From assembly GCA_040752025.1 (NCBI GenBank), contig JBFMFR010000042.1:1-64000 (forward strand): a stretch of DNA of 64,000 bases, given 5' to 3'. How positions within the stretch are numbered: position 1 is the stretch's first letter; the number at the start of each line of letters is the position of its first letter. Positions 1 to 8,846 of the stretch are shown piece by piece. This DNA comes from JBFMFR01 sp040752025 (GTDB taxonomy: Bacteria > Chloroflexota > Anaerolineae > Anaerolineales > UBA4823). The position numbers and the translations under genes are program-made. The notes under the pieces are model-generated. The model was not told the origin of the DNA and ran no database searches. It saw nothing but the letters and a program-made list of their open reading frames with translations.

Positions 1-29
1 GCTGGCACCAGTTCTTTGATACAATTCCA

Positions 30-106
30 TTGACTGTCGGTCATATCGGTTGGGTATATTTGGTTGGTCATACCCATAACTTACTCAACCTATGGCCGAC
101 AGTCAA
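30..106. repeat. Imperfect 16-bp inverted repeat with nested inner hairpin
   Basis: Bases 30-45 and 91-106 are inverted copies that pair at 15 of 16 positions, with a T-G wobble as the exception. Inside the 45-base loop, 51-57 (TGGGTAT) pairs with 70-76 (ATACCCA). The right arm contains the stop codon of the following minus-strand gene, so the structure could act as a transcript 3' end for that gene. No T tract follows on the minus strand; on the plus strand CTTTT follows at 109-113. It could also be the remnant of a small non-autonomous element. Confidence 0.5.
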
Positions 107-2175
107 GACTTTTCAGACAGGTTCTTACAGTCGCCGATGTCGTATAGGCGGCGGAAATCGCCCGTGCGTGTTTTTTGCTCGGCGATTTGTTTCACACAGG
201 CGTGTTGGAAAGCCCGGCGATTTTCCGGAGATAACTGCTGCCAGGTTGAGCGGTCGAAGTACACGTAGCTGTAGCCAGCCCGGGCAAGTATGTCTGGGGC
301 GGGATTCGATATCAATTCCTTGAACTCGGGCAGGCGTGTGTAGGCATCCTGGTAGGCGGGGCCGGTTTTCCGGCCAAACAGCGTTGGGGCTCTGTAGGGA
401 CGATCGAGATCCAGGATCCAGGCGTTTTCTCCCAGGCGATTCCAGTACAGCTTACTCATCATGGCGTCTGATTTTTCAACGAAGTAAGAAGGCAGCGGTT
501 GAGCGATGGCTACTATTTGGGGGACGAAAAGCGCCAGGCCGCTCAGGATGGTGATGGTATAGGTTACGCCGAATAGGAAATTGGCCAGTTGGCCCCGGAC
601 CCTTTTTGAGCTTATCCAGAGCAGCGGCAGGCCAATGATAAGCCAGATGAAAAGCGCCGAGTCGGTCAGGCGGATGAGGTCGCGGTCGCGCTTGCTGAAG
701 TCGATGAACAGGGCGGCGGTGAAGCCCAGCAGGGCAGCGAAGTTCATCGCCAGGACGATACGCCTGCCTCCGCGCATACGGGTTGGTTTTACAGATACGG
801 CGGCCATCCAGAAGATCCAGGGGGCAAGCCACAAAACAGGGCCGCCTTCAGCCAGGGCTACCAGCAATTGGCCTGGATTGTTGAGAGCGAGCTCTCCCAG
901 GTGGGCGGACAGCAGCGCAGGAGGCCAGCGCAGCGAAATCCCGGGCAGCGCGGCGAACGTTTCTCCAGGCGCTCCGATTAATGGGGATAGCCAGTTGCGG
1001 GCGATGGGCGAGAGCACGCCGCCCAGCAGTGGCGTGAGCAGTGCGGCGGGAAGCAAGCACCAGCCCCAGGCCAGCAGCCGGTGCAGCCTTTGAGAGGAAT
1101 GTATATCTCGTGCGAACAGGCCGAGTGTGGCAGCCGCGGCCAGGCCGCCCCAAACCATGATGAACATATATTCGCCGGTGAGTAACAGCGATGCCAACAA
1201 AATGCCGTAGATGAGTCCTTTGACGGGCTGCCAGCGGCGAGGCGCCAACAGCAGGAGCAAGAGCAAAGTCATCTGCGGGAGCGCGCCGGCGCTGCGCATG
1301 GCGAAGGAGAGCGGTAGGAATATGCCGTTGGCGAAGGCGAAGGGGAAAGCAATCGGGCCGCTGCCTTCGAGATTCCAGGGCTTGATCAGGGCAAGGTAGA
1401 GATCGGGATCGGTCTGGTAGGCTGACCCTAACAAGTTCAACCCTTTGCTGATTTCTTGCAAGGTCGTTTGGGGAACGAATAACAACAGCCAGCGCGCCCC
1501 GCTGGCGAACAGGCACAGCAGGCAAGCAAAGAACAAAACGGTAGTGCCGCGGGTAAAGCGCCTGAACCAGAGCCACGCCAGTTGTATGCTCAAGGCGATC
1601 GAAAGCGCTTTCCCCAAATCGAGGGCGCTCCAGGGGAAGAAGCCGCCGACGCGCACCAGGCTGGCCGAAAACAGGTGCAGGCCGTAGTGATAAGCCAGCA
1701 GTTGCCCTGGGTTTAGATAAAAGTGCGGAGGCGCATCTCCGGTAGCGATGAGCGAGACGAGCGGCAGATTGACGAAATCGTCAAAGAGTGCCAGGCCGCG
1801 GTTGATGAGCAGCATCAGCAAGAACAGGCCGGCAAAGGACAACAATTGCGGCCAGGCCAGAAAGTCTCGCCAGGGGAAGCGGGGACTCTGCGAGGAGCGC
1901 CAGGCTGCCAGGAGCCCGAGAACCAGGATGAGTACGGACGCGATCCAATCGATGGCGGGCAGGGGAACCGGGCGTGGGAAGGGCCATATTAGAGCCAGTA
2001 GATCGCTTAGAACGATGAAGAATAACAAGCCAATCCCCATGCCCGTGAATATTCGCTCGCGCTGCCGCAAACGAAAGACATGTGTGCTGAGCAGCCAGCC
2101 GCCAACCCACCACAGGCTGCACATGATGAGCCAAAGGAGGAGGTCTGAATAACTGCCTGTTCTACTCCAGTACAA
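103..2175 (-). CDS. Large polytopic membrane protein, putative GT-C-type glycosyltransferase
   Basis: A 690-residue protein with roughly a dozen hydrophobic segments through about residue 560, then a soluble C-terminal region of about 110 residues rich in Tyr and Arg. This layout is typical of GT-C glycosyltransferases that use polyprenyl-phosphate sugars, but no diagnostic catalytic motif was recognised, so the substrate is unknown. It starts at a TTG with GGAGG six bases upstream. It is the last gene of a minus-strand block whose upstream members are a paralogue of two other locus proteins, a GT4 and a GT2 transferase. Its C-terminus does not share the signature of the three paralogous proteins at 2232, 12303 and 16944, so it seems to be a different family. 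Function in surface-glycan assembly is inferred from context. Confidence 0.75.
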   Translation of the reverse strand: MYWSRTGSYSDLLLWLIMCSLWWVGGWLLSTHVFRLRQRERIFTGMGIGLLFFIVLSDLLALIWPFPRPVPLPAIDWIASVLILVLGLLAAWRSSQSPRFPWRDFLAWPQLLSFAGLFLLMLLINRGLALFDDFVNLPLVSLIATGDAPPHFYLNPGQLLAYHYGLHLFSASLVRVGGFFPWSALDLGKALSIALSIQLAWLWFRRFTRGTTVLFFACLLCLFASGARWLLLFVPQTTLQEISKGLNLLGSAYQTDPDLYLALIKPWNLEGSGPIAFPFAFANGIFLPLSFAMRSAGALPQMTLLLLLLLAPRRWQPVKGLIYGILLASLLLTGEYMFIMVWGGLAAAATLGLFARDIHSSQRLHRLLAWGWCLLPAALLTPLLGGVLSPIARNWLSPLIGAPGETFAALPGISLRWPPALLSAHLGELALNNPGQLLVALAEGGPVLWLAPWIFWMAAVSVKPTRMRGGRRIVLAMNFAALLGFTAALFIDFSKRDRDLIRLTDSALFIWLIIGLPLLWISSKRVRGQLANFLFGVTYTITILSGLALFVPQIVAIAQPLPSYFVEKSDAMMSKLYWNRLGENAWILDLDRPYRAPTLFGRKTGPAYQDAYTRLPEFKELISNPAPDILARAGYSYVYFDRSTWQQLSPENRRAFQHACVKQIAEQKTRTGDFRRLYDIGDCKNLSEKS

Positions 2176-2231
2176 GATAAGCCTCCAGAAAAGCCTGGGT
2201 TGAGATAGGTGGCGTTATTTCAGCGGGTAGA

Positions 2232-4319
2232 TCAAGGACAATTACTGGTTTTCGGGCGGGGCGCATAAATTTGGACATCGACGTTTTGAAAATACGAGTC
2301 TTGTTTGTAATAGCACAGCACATATCGGGAAACTTCGTTGACCCAGGCGTTGTTTTCTTCGCCGAAAATGGTGGTTTTGTCCTTTTCTACCAGGAAGAAC
2401 GGCTCGCTGATGATCAACGCAAAGCGTTGGTTCTTGAGATCTTGCTGGAACCTATCCAGGTAACCCCGGTTGCCAGCCATAGCCATTTCCATCAGGAACA
2501 CACGCTCATACTCGGTAACCAGGCGCACGTCTTTCACGTAACCGAAGGTAAGTAAGTGGCGGTTGGAGATGAAAAGCACCTCGCCGCCGTTTTGATCGGC
2601 TTTCGCAGAGCGCTGTGCGATGGTGCCTACGGCTGAGATCACTGGTTTGTCCATCACCAGAGGCTTCCTGGGTGCCAGTGATAGAACCGGGAACAGGAAG
2701 ATCATGGCGAAAGCCAGGGCAATGCCGGCTTTCGCGGATTTCCTGGCGAATTGGCCCTGGCGAGGCGCGTCGGCGTCTCCGGCGGATTGGGCCTCGATGA
2801 TGGAGCGATCTGGCGTGAATTTGTTGAACAGGATGAAAGCAGCTAAGATCAGCAGGAACACCATGTAAGTGTCCATGTTGTGCAAATTGCTGCCGCCGCC
2901 GATTTTGGTGCTGACGATCAAGCTGCCGATGAAAAATGCCGCCAGGATGGCAACCAGGGTGAGCAGGCGTAATGGATGATAGGCGCGCCAGGCGGGGGCG
3001 GCGCGGCGTGGCTCGGCCATCTTAGACCCTATCAGTACAAACAACGGCGCCGAAACCAACAGGATACCGATCAGAATGCCAGGCGGGTAGATGGCATTGG
3101 GCCATAGCCGGTACCAGAGCAATTGCGATGTAAAACTGCTGGTGAACTGCTTGAACTCGACCCCAGACCAGGCGATGTAACCCGCCTGCGCGGCCAGGGC
3201 TGCGGCCAGGCCCAGAACTGCCCAGGCGACGGGGGGAAATAGATAACGCCAGGGGATGCGTTTCAGCCAGGAGGACGGCCCTGTATCGGTTTGGTTACCT
3301 GGTTCTTCAACGGGCCTTTGCAAGAAATAAATGGCACAGGCGAGCATGGCTGGAACCGGGTACCAGTTGACCCGGCTGATGCCTGCCCAGGCGGAGGCCA
3401 ACAAGACAGCCAGCAAAGATTTGAAGAATCGCGAACTGCGTGAAAGCGTATTCTGCTGGTCAAAGCCCCACAGCATGATGATAACAGGCATGAGCAGGTG
3501 GTGATAGACGGCGCCGATCAAGATGAAGATAAACGCCCAAATGCCGGTGAGCCAGCCTTTGATCCGCTCTGAAATTTCCAGGCGCCTGACCAGAAAAAAA
3601 GCTGTCAGGCCGGGCATCGCCAGCCATAAGAATACCTGCCAGATACGGTGAAGCCACAACGGAGACCTGGGGAGCAAGAAGGGCACAGCCTGCATCAGGT
3701 GACGGGTGGGGTGCAAAACCGTGGGGGCGGCAGCGAAGTTGTAGATCTGCCGGGAGAAGAAGAGCGAGGCGTAGTAATATTCGCTGGTTTCGGACCAGTT
3801 CAGGCTGAGAGGGTAAAGGGTAATATCCGGCAGATAGGATACAACCCGGTAAATCAATGTGTTGAGGAGTAAGGATATCCCAAACAACTCTAGCCAGCTT
3901 CTGGCTTGCTGGTTCCCCCAGGCTTTCAGCAAAAAGCTGCCTACCAGGGAAATCAGCCAGACCACAAACAAGCGAGTGAACGTATTCCGAAAGAGATCGT
4001 AGAACTGGGGGCTAAAGATGGCGAAGGAGATCAGGGCTGCGTTGGCAACGAATAGGAACGGGTTGAGCCATCGCAGGCGCGCCAGCAGGACCGGAACTTT
4101 ATCCAAAAGATGCAACAACTTCGTTTGCCAGGAGGTCAAGGCGACGATCAGCAGCGCAATTTCTATCACGATCCCTATTCCCAATAGACCCGCTGTCCCA
4201 AGACCTGGCTGGCCCACGAATTCCTGGAAAGCCAAGACGTTGATGCCCAGGGTAACCAATAAGGTCAACCGCAACCAAACGAGCTGTTGTTTTAGATAAG
4301 GCTGGATAATGGAATTCAT
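2232..4319 (-). CDS. Polytopic membrane protein, paralogue 1 of a locus-specific family
   Basis: A 695-residue protein with about 12 membrane segments, then a soluble C-terminal domain from about residue 570. It has the motif STKIGGGSNLHNMD near residue 471 and the C-terminal pattern LLTFGYVKD ... EYER ... ISEP ... GEENNAWV ... CYY ... APRP, ending NCP. The same elements occur in the proteins at 12303 and 16944, and this copy is the most divergent. Family membership is unknown to me. Size and topology fit a GT-C glycosyltransferase or polymerase with an external C-terminal domain. The start codon overlaps the stop of the upstream GT4 gene by four bases (ATGA), so the two are probably translationally coupled. 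Confidence 0.8.
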   Translation of the reverse strand: MNSIIQPYLKQQLVWLRLTLLVTLGINVLAFQEFVGQPGLGTAGLLGIGIVIEIALLIVALTSWQTKLLHLLDKVPVLLARLRWLNPFLFVANAALISFAIFSPQFYDLFRNTFTRLFVVWLISLVGSFLLKAWGNQQARSWLELFGISLLLNTLIYRVVSYLPDITLYPLSLNWSETSEYYYASLFFSRQIYNFAAAPTVLHPTRHLMQAVPFLLPRSPLWLHRIWQVFLWLAMPGLTAFFLVRRLEISERIKGWLTGIWAFIFILIGAVYHHLLMPVIIMLWGFDQQNTLSRSSRFFKSLLAVLLASAWAGISRVNWYPVPAMLACAIYFLQRPVEEPGNQTDTGPSSWLKRIPWRYLFPPVAWAVLGLAAALAAQAGYIAWSGVEFKQFTSSFTSQLLWYRLWPNAIYPPGILIGILLVSAPLFVLIGSKMAEPRRAAPAWRAYHPLRLLTLVAILAAFFIGSLIVSTKIGGGSNLHNMDTYMVFLLILAAFILFNKFTPDRSIIEAQSAGDADAPRQGQFARKSAKAGIALAFAMIFLFPVLSLAPRKPLVMDKPVISAVGTIAQRSAKADQNGGEVLFISNRHLLTFGYVKDVRLVTEYERVFLMEMAMAGNRGYLDRFQQDLKNQRFALIISEPFFLVEKDKTTIFGEENNAWVNEVSRYVLCYYKQDSYFQNVDVQIYAPRPKTSNCP

Positions 4320-5461
4320 GCTGTTTTTTGACGCTTGCCGATGATTTGGAAGAAGAGGGCCTCGTAGGCCCGGCTAATGTTTTCGATATTGAAATTATGC
4401 GCTTTGCTTAAGCTGGCCTGGCGAAAAGTTTGTAAGCGCTGCCGGTTGGATAAAAGGACTGTAAGTGCGGTGGTAAAGCCAGCCGGGTCATCCAGGTCGA
4501 TCAGGTAGCCGTTCTCACCCTGGTCTACCAGGTCAATGAAACCGCCCACGCGTGAGGCCACGATGGCAAGGCCCTTCGCCAGCGCCTGGGTGCCAGTCAC
4601 GGGCAGCCCTTCCGATAGAGAGGGCATGAACAGGATATCACTCCTGGCAAACCAGGCGTCAACCTCTTCGGGAGCAACCCAACCGGGCAAGGTAAAGCGC
4701 CCTTCCAGGGCGTGTTGGTGGATTTTCTGTTCGATATCTGGGCGCAGGGGGCCATCCCCGATCAAAACGCACTCCCATTCCAGGTGCTGCAATTCTGCCA
4801 GGGTATCCACCAGTTGTAATGGATTTTTTTGGGGCATGAAGCGCCCGGCAAAAGCGATCCTGGGTGGTTTCCCAACTTCGAGCTGCGAAGGTTCCAGGTA
4901 CTCCAACTCGACGCCGTTGTGAATCACCTGGATATCCACCGGGTAGTTGTGGAGAGCCAACTGGCGGGTGTACTCACTGACAGCAACGACCTGGGCGGCG
5001 CTTTTCCAGATGGGCGGGGTGAATGGGTAGATCCAGCGGAACCAGCGCCCGGTTTTTTCTGGAACGCCTCCGGGCACATCGCCCAGGTGGGCAGTCAGCA
5101 CGTAAGGTATTTGGTAAATGCGCGAAAGAAACAGGGCAACCGGGCCGGAGGGGACGGCGAAGTGGACGTGCAGGATATCTGGACGCCAGGCGCGCACGTG
5201 CCGCCATCCAGCCAGGGTGCTTGCCGCGATGAAACCCGACATGGTCAATAAACCGGCCCGAAAAGGCGATTGCCTGGCGGAGGCGAGGCGCTCAATTTGC
5301 AATCCACCCGCATCTTCCTGATATGGCAAGCCTTTAAAATGGGCTGTCAACACATGTACTTCATGGCCCAGTTTGGCTAACCCCCGGCAGATGTCCCGGG
5401 CAACGTGTCCACCACCGCCCCCAAGAGGGGGGTACTCGTGGATGATTACCAGAATGCGCAT
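4316..5461 (-). CDS. Glycosyltransferase family 4
   Basis: A 381-residue GT-B fold transferase. The N-terminus MRILVIIHEYPPLGGGGGHV is the usual glycine-rich acceptor-side start. Later come FAGRFMPQKNPLQLVDTL, which opens the nucleotide-sugar domain, and PSLSEGLPVTGTQALAKGLA, the E-x7-E signature of retaining GT4 enzymes. Cytoplasmic transfer of a sugar from an NDP-sugar to a lipid-linked glycan is the expected role. The exact sugar cannot be told. It lies 3 bp downstream of the GT2 gene and overlaps the next membrane-protein gene by four bases, forming a tight operon. Confidence 0.92.
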   Translation of the reverse strand: MRILVIIHEYPPLGGGGGHVARDICRGLAKLGHEVHVLTAHFKGLPYQEDAGGLQIERLASARQSPFRAGLLTMSGFIAASTLAGWRHVRAWRPDILHVHFAVPSGPVALFLSRIYQIPYVLTAHLGDVPGGVPEKTGRWFRWIYPFTPPIWKSAAQVVAVSEYTRQLALHNYPVDIQVIHNGVELEYLEPSQLEVGKPPRIAFAGRFMPQKNPLQLVDTLAELQHLEWECVLIGDGPLRPDIEQKIHQHALEGRFTLPGWVAPEEVDAWFARSDILFMPSLSEGLPVTGTQALAKGLAIVASRVGGFIDLVDQGENGYLIDLDDPAGFTTALTVLLSNRQRLQTFRQASLSKAHNFNIENISRAYEALFFQIIGKRQKTA

Positions 5462-5464
5462 ACG

Positions 5465-6490
5465 CTAGCCCACCTCTTCAGGTGGCTGTGGCTCCGAAAT
5501 TTGAAGGTCTTCGGGATATTCTTTGTGATGGGGCTCATTCTTCTCAGCGCCGATGACTTGCCGGATCGTGTAAGTTGGCTTGCGCTGCGATTCGTGGTAA
5601 GTGCGCACCTGCATTTCCGCGATCAAGCCCATCAGAACAGATTGGAAACCGAGGATGAGGAACATGGTGCTGATCTGGAAGAAGGGCGAGCGCGTAACCG
5701 AGTCGCCTGAGGCCATGCGGCGGACGAGTAAGAAGAGCATGATGAGAAAACTGGATGCAATCAAGAAGACGCCTGCGCCGCCAAAGATGTAGATTGGCTT
5801 GTTGGCGTAGCTGATCAGGAATTTCACGGTCATCAGATCGAGGACAACTTTAAAGGTGCGCTTGAGGCCGTATTTTGCTTTGCCAAAACGGCGGGGATGG
5901 TGTTGTACGGGGACCTCAATCATCTTCGCTCCCACCGAATGGGCGTAAGCGGGAATGAAACGGTGCATTTCTCCATAAAGGCGAAAACCAGTAATTACCT
6001 CGCGTCGATAGGCTTTCAATGTACAGCCGTAATCATGCAGGTGCACGCCAGTGACCTGGGAGATCAGCCAGTTCGCCATCCGTGAGGGTAAAGTGCGAGT
6101 TATAAAAGTATCTTGCCGTTGGATGCGCCAGCCGCTGACCAGATCGTAGCCCTCTTCGATTTTTTCCAGCATCATGGGGATATCGGCGGGGTCATTTTGT
6201 AAGTCGGCGTCTAACAAGACGATTACATCGCCATTCGCATGGTCAATGCCCGCGGCGATGGCTGCAGTTTGCCCGAAGTTGCGCCTGAGTTCGATGGCAC
6301 GTGTATGGGTGCGGTCTCCTTCTGCCAGTTCTGCGAGTACCTGAAAGCTACCATCGCTGCTGCCATCATCGATGAAGATCACCTCCCAGTCGATATGGTT
6401 TAAATCCTGCATGGCTCGATGAATAGCCTGATGCAGCAAGGGTAGACTTTCGATTTCGTTATAAACTGGAATGACGATCGAGAGATACAT
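5465..6490 (-). CDS. GT2 polyprenyl-phosphate sugar transferase with C-terminal membrane anchor
   Basis: A 341-residue protein with a GT-A domain at about 1-230, including VIPVYNE, IDDGSSDGS and LLDADLQNDP (the metal-binding DxD). Two strong membrane segments follow at about 235-300, then a charged tail. This is the GtrB/ArnC/DPM1-like architecture, which makes polyprenyl-phosphate-linked sugars for membrane GT-C enzymes. Such enzymes are plausible partners here, since large polytopic proteins sit downstream in the same operon. It is the first gene of the block, reading away from a divergent promoter region. Confidence 0.92.
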   Translation of the reverse strand: MYLSIVIPVYNEIESLPLLHQAIHRAMQDLNHIDWEVIFIDDGSSDGSFQVLAELAEGDRTHTRAIELRRNFGQTAAIAAGIDHANGDVIVLLDADLQNDPADIPMMLEKIEEGYDLVSGWRIQRQDTFITRTLPSRMANWLISQVTGVHLHDYGCTLKAYRREVITGFRLYGEMHRFIPAYAHSVGAKMIEVPVQHHPRRFGKAKYGLKRTFKVVLDLMTVKFLISYANKPIYIFGGAGVFLIASSFLIMLFLLVRRMASGDSVTRSPFFQISTMFLILGFQSVLMGLIAEMQVRTYHESQRKPTYTIRQVIGAEKNEPHHKEYPEDLQISEPQPPEEVG

Positions 6491-6543
6491 GCAAGCTCCT
6501 GAGAGTAGATCGGTTAGAAAGGCATAAGCCTTGTGTTCTCAGA

Positions 6544-6587
6544 ATTATACTGCGGACTACGCTCGACGCGAAGTTTTGTGCTAGAAT
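6544..6587. promoter_or_regulatory. Divergent promoter region between two glycan gene blocks
   Basis: On the minus strand a perfect TATAAT (6549 to 6544) reads toward the GT2 gene. On the plus strand TAGAAT (6582-6587), preceded by TGC to give an extended -10, reads toward the flippase-like gene. Neither has a good -35 hexamer. The 172-base gap holds no gene. Confidence 0.45.
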
Positions 6588-6662
6588 TACCACTCGTGCT
6601 CCGGTGCTGTAGCATGACCTGGAGCAGAAAAAGATCCTGAAACGAGGCGACCGAGAAAGACC

Positions 6663-7688
6663 TTGAAGGTAAATCCGATTGAATGGGCACGCTGGTTCTT
6701 GCAGAGTCCAGCACCCGCTGCACAGCGCGCCCGTCGAGTGGCGAAGGCTGCCATCATTATCGTTTTGTTTGCTGTTCTATTCTGGATCGTCCCAATCCAG
6801 GACGTCCTGGCAGCTTTGGTTAATGCAGAGCCGGTTCACTTGTTGATTGGCTTGTTGTTGGCATTGCCGGTTTCATACCTGACAGCGGTCGAACTGGCGA
6901 TCCTGGTACGCAAACAGGGCATCGAACACGGGGTTGGTAAAGTTTTCATCATCAACATGGCTGTCAAGTTCTACACGCTGGTGACTCCTGGAACGATTGT
7001 GGGAAGCGGCGTGCGCTGGTACCGGCTGGCTCAACCAGGTGACAAAGCCGCCGAAGCCCTGGCAGCGATCGCCTTTTTCCGTTTGCTCGAAACCTTTATG
7101 TCGATTGTTTTTGGGCTGGCATTTTGGCTGCTCAGTGGACAGGGAACGGTTGCCAGCCTGGGATGGTTGCTCGCTTTATTCCTTGTCAGCCTGGTGTTCT
7201 GGTTGATCGCCACCCGTTTGAGCAGCAGGATATCGGATTGGTTCAAAGCCCTGGCAGGCCGGGCACCTAAACACTCTTTCTGGCAGGGGATGTTACGCCG
7301 GGTGGAGCGTTTTCTCACCGCGCTGGCTGCATATACGAGCCTGTCGGCCTGGGACCTGTTTTTGACCTTCTGCGCTGGCCTGGGCTCTTTGTTGGTCAAC
7401 GTCTGGTCTAGCGTATATCTGGCGCGCTCGGTGGGCATTGAACTCAATTTCCTGCAAATGGGCGGGATCAGCTCACTGATCCTGTTAGCATCGCAACTGC
7501 CCTTTGCCGTTGCCGGCGGGCTGGGGATCAGAGAAGCCAGCCTGGTGGCGATATTGCCAGCCTATGGCGCCAGCGTAGAACGCGCCCTGGCCTTTTCATT
7601 TTTGCTGTTTATCCGCGGCGTTGTGCTCAGCCTGTTCGGTGGGGTGATGGAAGCCTACGACACCATCCAGGCCAGGCGCATGGCGTGA
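6663..7688 (+). CDS. Lysylphosphatidylglycerol-synthase-TM (UPF0104) family flippase-like protein
   Basis: A 341-residue integral membrane protein with about eight transmembrane segments, beginning after a short basic N-terminus. Motifs typical of the LPG_synthase_TM family are visible, such as VTPGTIVGSGVRWYRL and LPFAVAGGLGIREASLVAIL near the C-terminus. There is no soluble lysyl-transferase domain. Family members are thought to move or present lipid-linked substrates, as AglD-like proteins do in glycan pathways, and the surroundings fit this. It starts at TTG; no ATG lies nearby, and the Shine-Dalgarno (GAGAAAG) is only moderate. It opens a plus-strand block of six genes. Confidence 0.85.
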   Translation: MKVNPIEWARWFLQSPAPAAQRARRVAKAAIIIVLFAVLFWIVPIQDVLAALVNAEPVHLLIGLLLALPVSYLTAVELAILVRKQGIEHGVGKVFIINMAVKFYTLVTPGTIVGSGVRWYRLAQPGDKAAEALAAIAFFRLLETFMSIVFGLAFWLLSGQGTVASLGWLLALFLVSLVFWLIATRLSSRISDWFKALAGRAPKHSFWQGMLRRVERFLTALAAYTSLSAWDLFLTFCAGLGSLLVNVWSSVYLARSVGIELNFLQMGGISSLILLASQLPFAVAGGLGIREASLVAILPAYGASVERALAFSFLLFIRGVVLSLFGGVMEAYDTIQARRMA

Positions 7689-7730
7689 AATAGGCCAGGT
7701 ACGAGTCATAAGTTTTCGAGGAGTGATTGG

Positions 7731-8846
7731 ATGCGAGTTTGTTTGATCTCCGTAGAGATCTTTGCCTGGGGTAAATATGGTGGGTTTGGGCGGGCGACGC
7801 GGCTGATCGGCGCGGCCCTGGCCCGGCGTGGCATTGATGTGACGGCGGTCGTGCCCAGGCGCAAGGGCCAAAAGCCAGTAGAAGACCTGGATGGGATGCG
7901 CGTGCTCAGTTTCCGCCCATACGATCTGGCTGAAGCCAGCAAATTGTATCGCCTGGCAGACGCGGACGTGTATCACTCAGAGGAGCCTTCTTTGGGCACT
8001 TACCTGGCGATGCGCGCCATGCCAGAGCGTAAGCACGTGGTCACTTTCCGCGATACACGCCTGGCGCAGGACTGGCGCACCGAATTCCGCTTGCCTTCGC
8101 TCAACCCGGCTCAGGTGATCGCCAACTGGCTATATGAGGATAACTGGCTGGTTCAAAGAGCGGTGCGCAAGGCGGATGCTCGTTTCGCGGCGGCCCAATT
8201 GTTGATTCCCCGGGCCAGGCAGAAGTATAGCCTTCCGTCCGACCCTGCTTTTTTACCGACGCCGGTGGTCGTGCCGGATAAGCTGCCCAAAGCTGCTGAG
8301 CCAACCGCCTGTTTCGTATCGCGTTGGGACCGGCGCAAGCGCCCGGAGATTTTCTTCGAACTGGCGCAGGCTTTCCCGAATGTACATTTTGTGGCGGCTG
8401 GGCAGAGCCGGGATGCTGAATATGACCGCTACTTGAGAGAAAAGTACGGTAAATTGCCTAATCTAGAAATGCCGGGCTTCATCGACCAGTTCCGCAGCGA
8501 TGCTTTGACCCAACTAATGGGACTGAGCTGGATTCTGGTCAACACGGCGGCACGAGAAGGACTGCCTAACGCATTTATCGAAGCGGCTGCTCACAACTGC
8601 GCTATTCTGAGCGCGGTCGACCCGGATGGATTCGCTTCGCGATTCGGTTACTGCGCCAATGACGATGATTTCAAGCGCGGCCTGGAAGTACTGCTGGATG
8701 GGGACCGGTGGCGAGAACTGGCGCAGCGGGGTTATGAATATGTTCGCGAGGTGTTCTCCATCGACAAAGCGATTGACCGGCACCTGGCAGTCTATCAAGA
8801 ATTGACTGGAGTTTCTCGACCAGATTTGAAGGGGACTGGCGCATGA
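7731..8846 (+). CDS. Glycosyltransferase family 4
   Basis: A 371-residue GT-B transferase. The glycine-rich N-terminus contains KYGGFGRATRLIGAALARRG. The C-terminal domain has FVSRWDRRKRPEIFFELAQA and the E-x7-E element in REGLPNAFIEAAAHNCAILS. GAGGAG lies eight bases before the ATG. The last four bases overlap the start of the next gene (ATGA), so the pair is co-translated. Sugar and acceptor are unknown. Confidence 0.9.
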   Translation: MRVCLISVEIFAWGKYGGFGRATRLIGAALARRGIDVTAVVPRRKGQKPVEDLDGMRVLSFRPYDLAEASKLYRLADADVYHSEEPSLGTYLAMRAMPERKHVVTFRDTRLAQDWRTEFRLPSLNPAQVIANWLYEDNWLVQRAVRKADARFAAAQLLIPRARQKYSLPSDPAFLPTPVVVPDKLPKAAEPTACFVSRWDRRKRPEIFFELAQAFPNVHFVAAGQSRDAEYDRYLREKYGKLPNLEMPGFIDQFRSDALTQLMGLSWILVNTAAREGLPNAFIEAAAHNCAILSAVDPDGFASRFGYCANDDDFKRGLEVLLDGDRWRELAQRGYEYVREVFSIDKAIDRHLAVYQELTGVSRPDLKGTGA

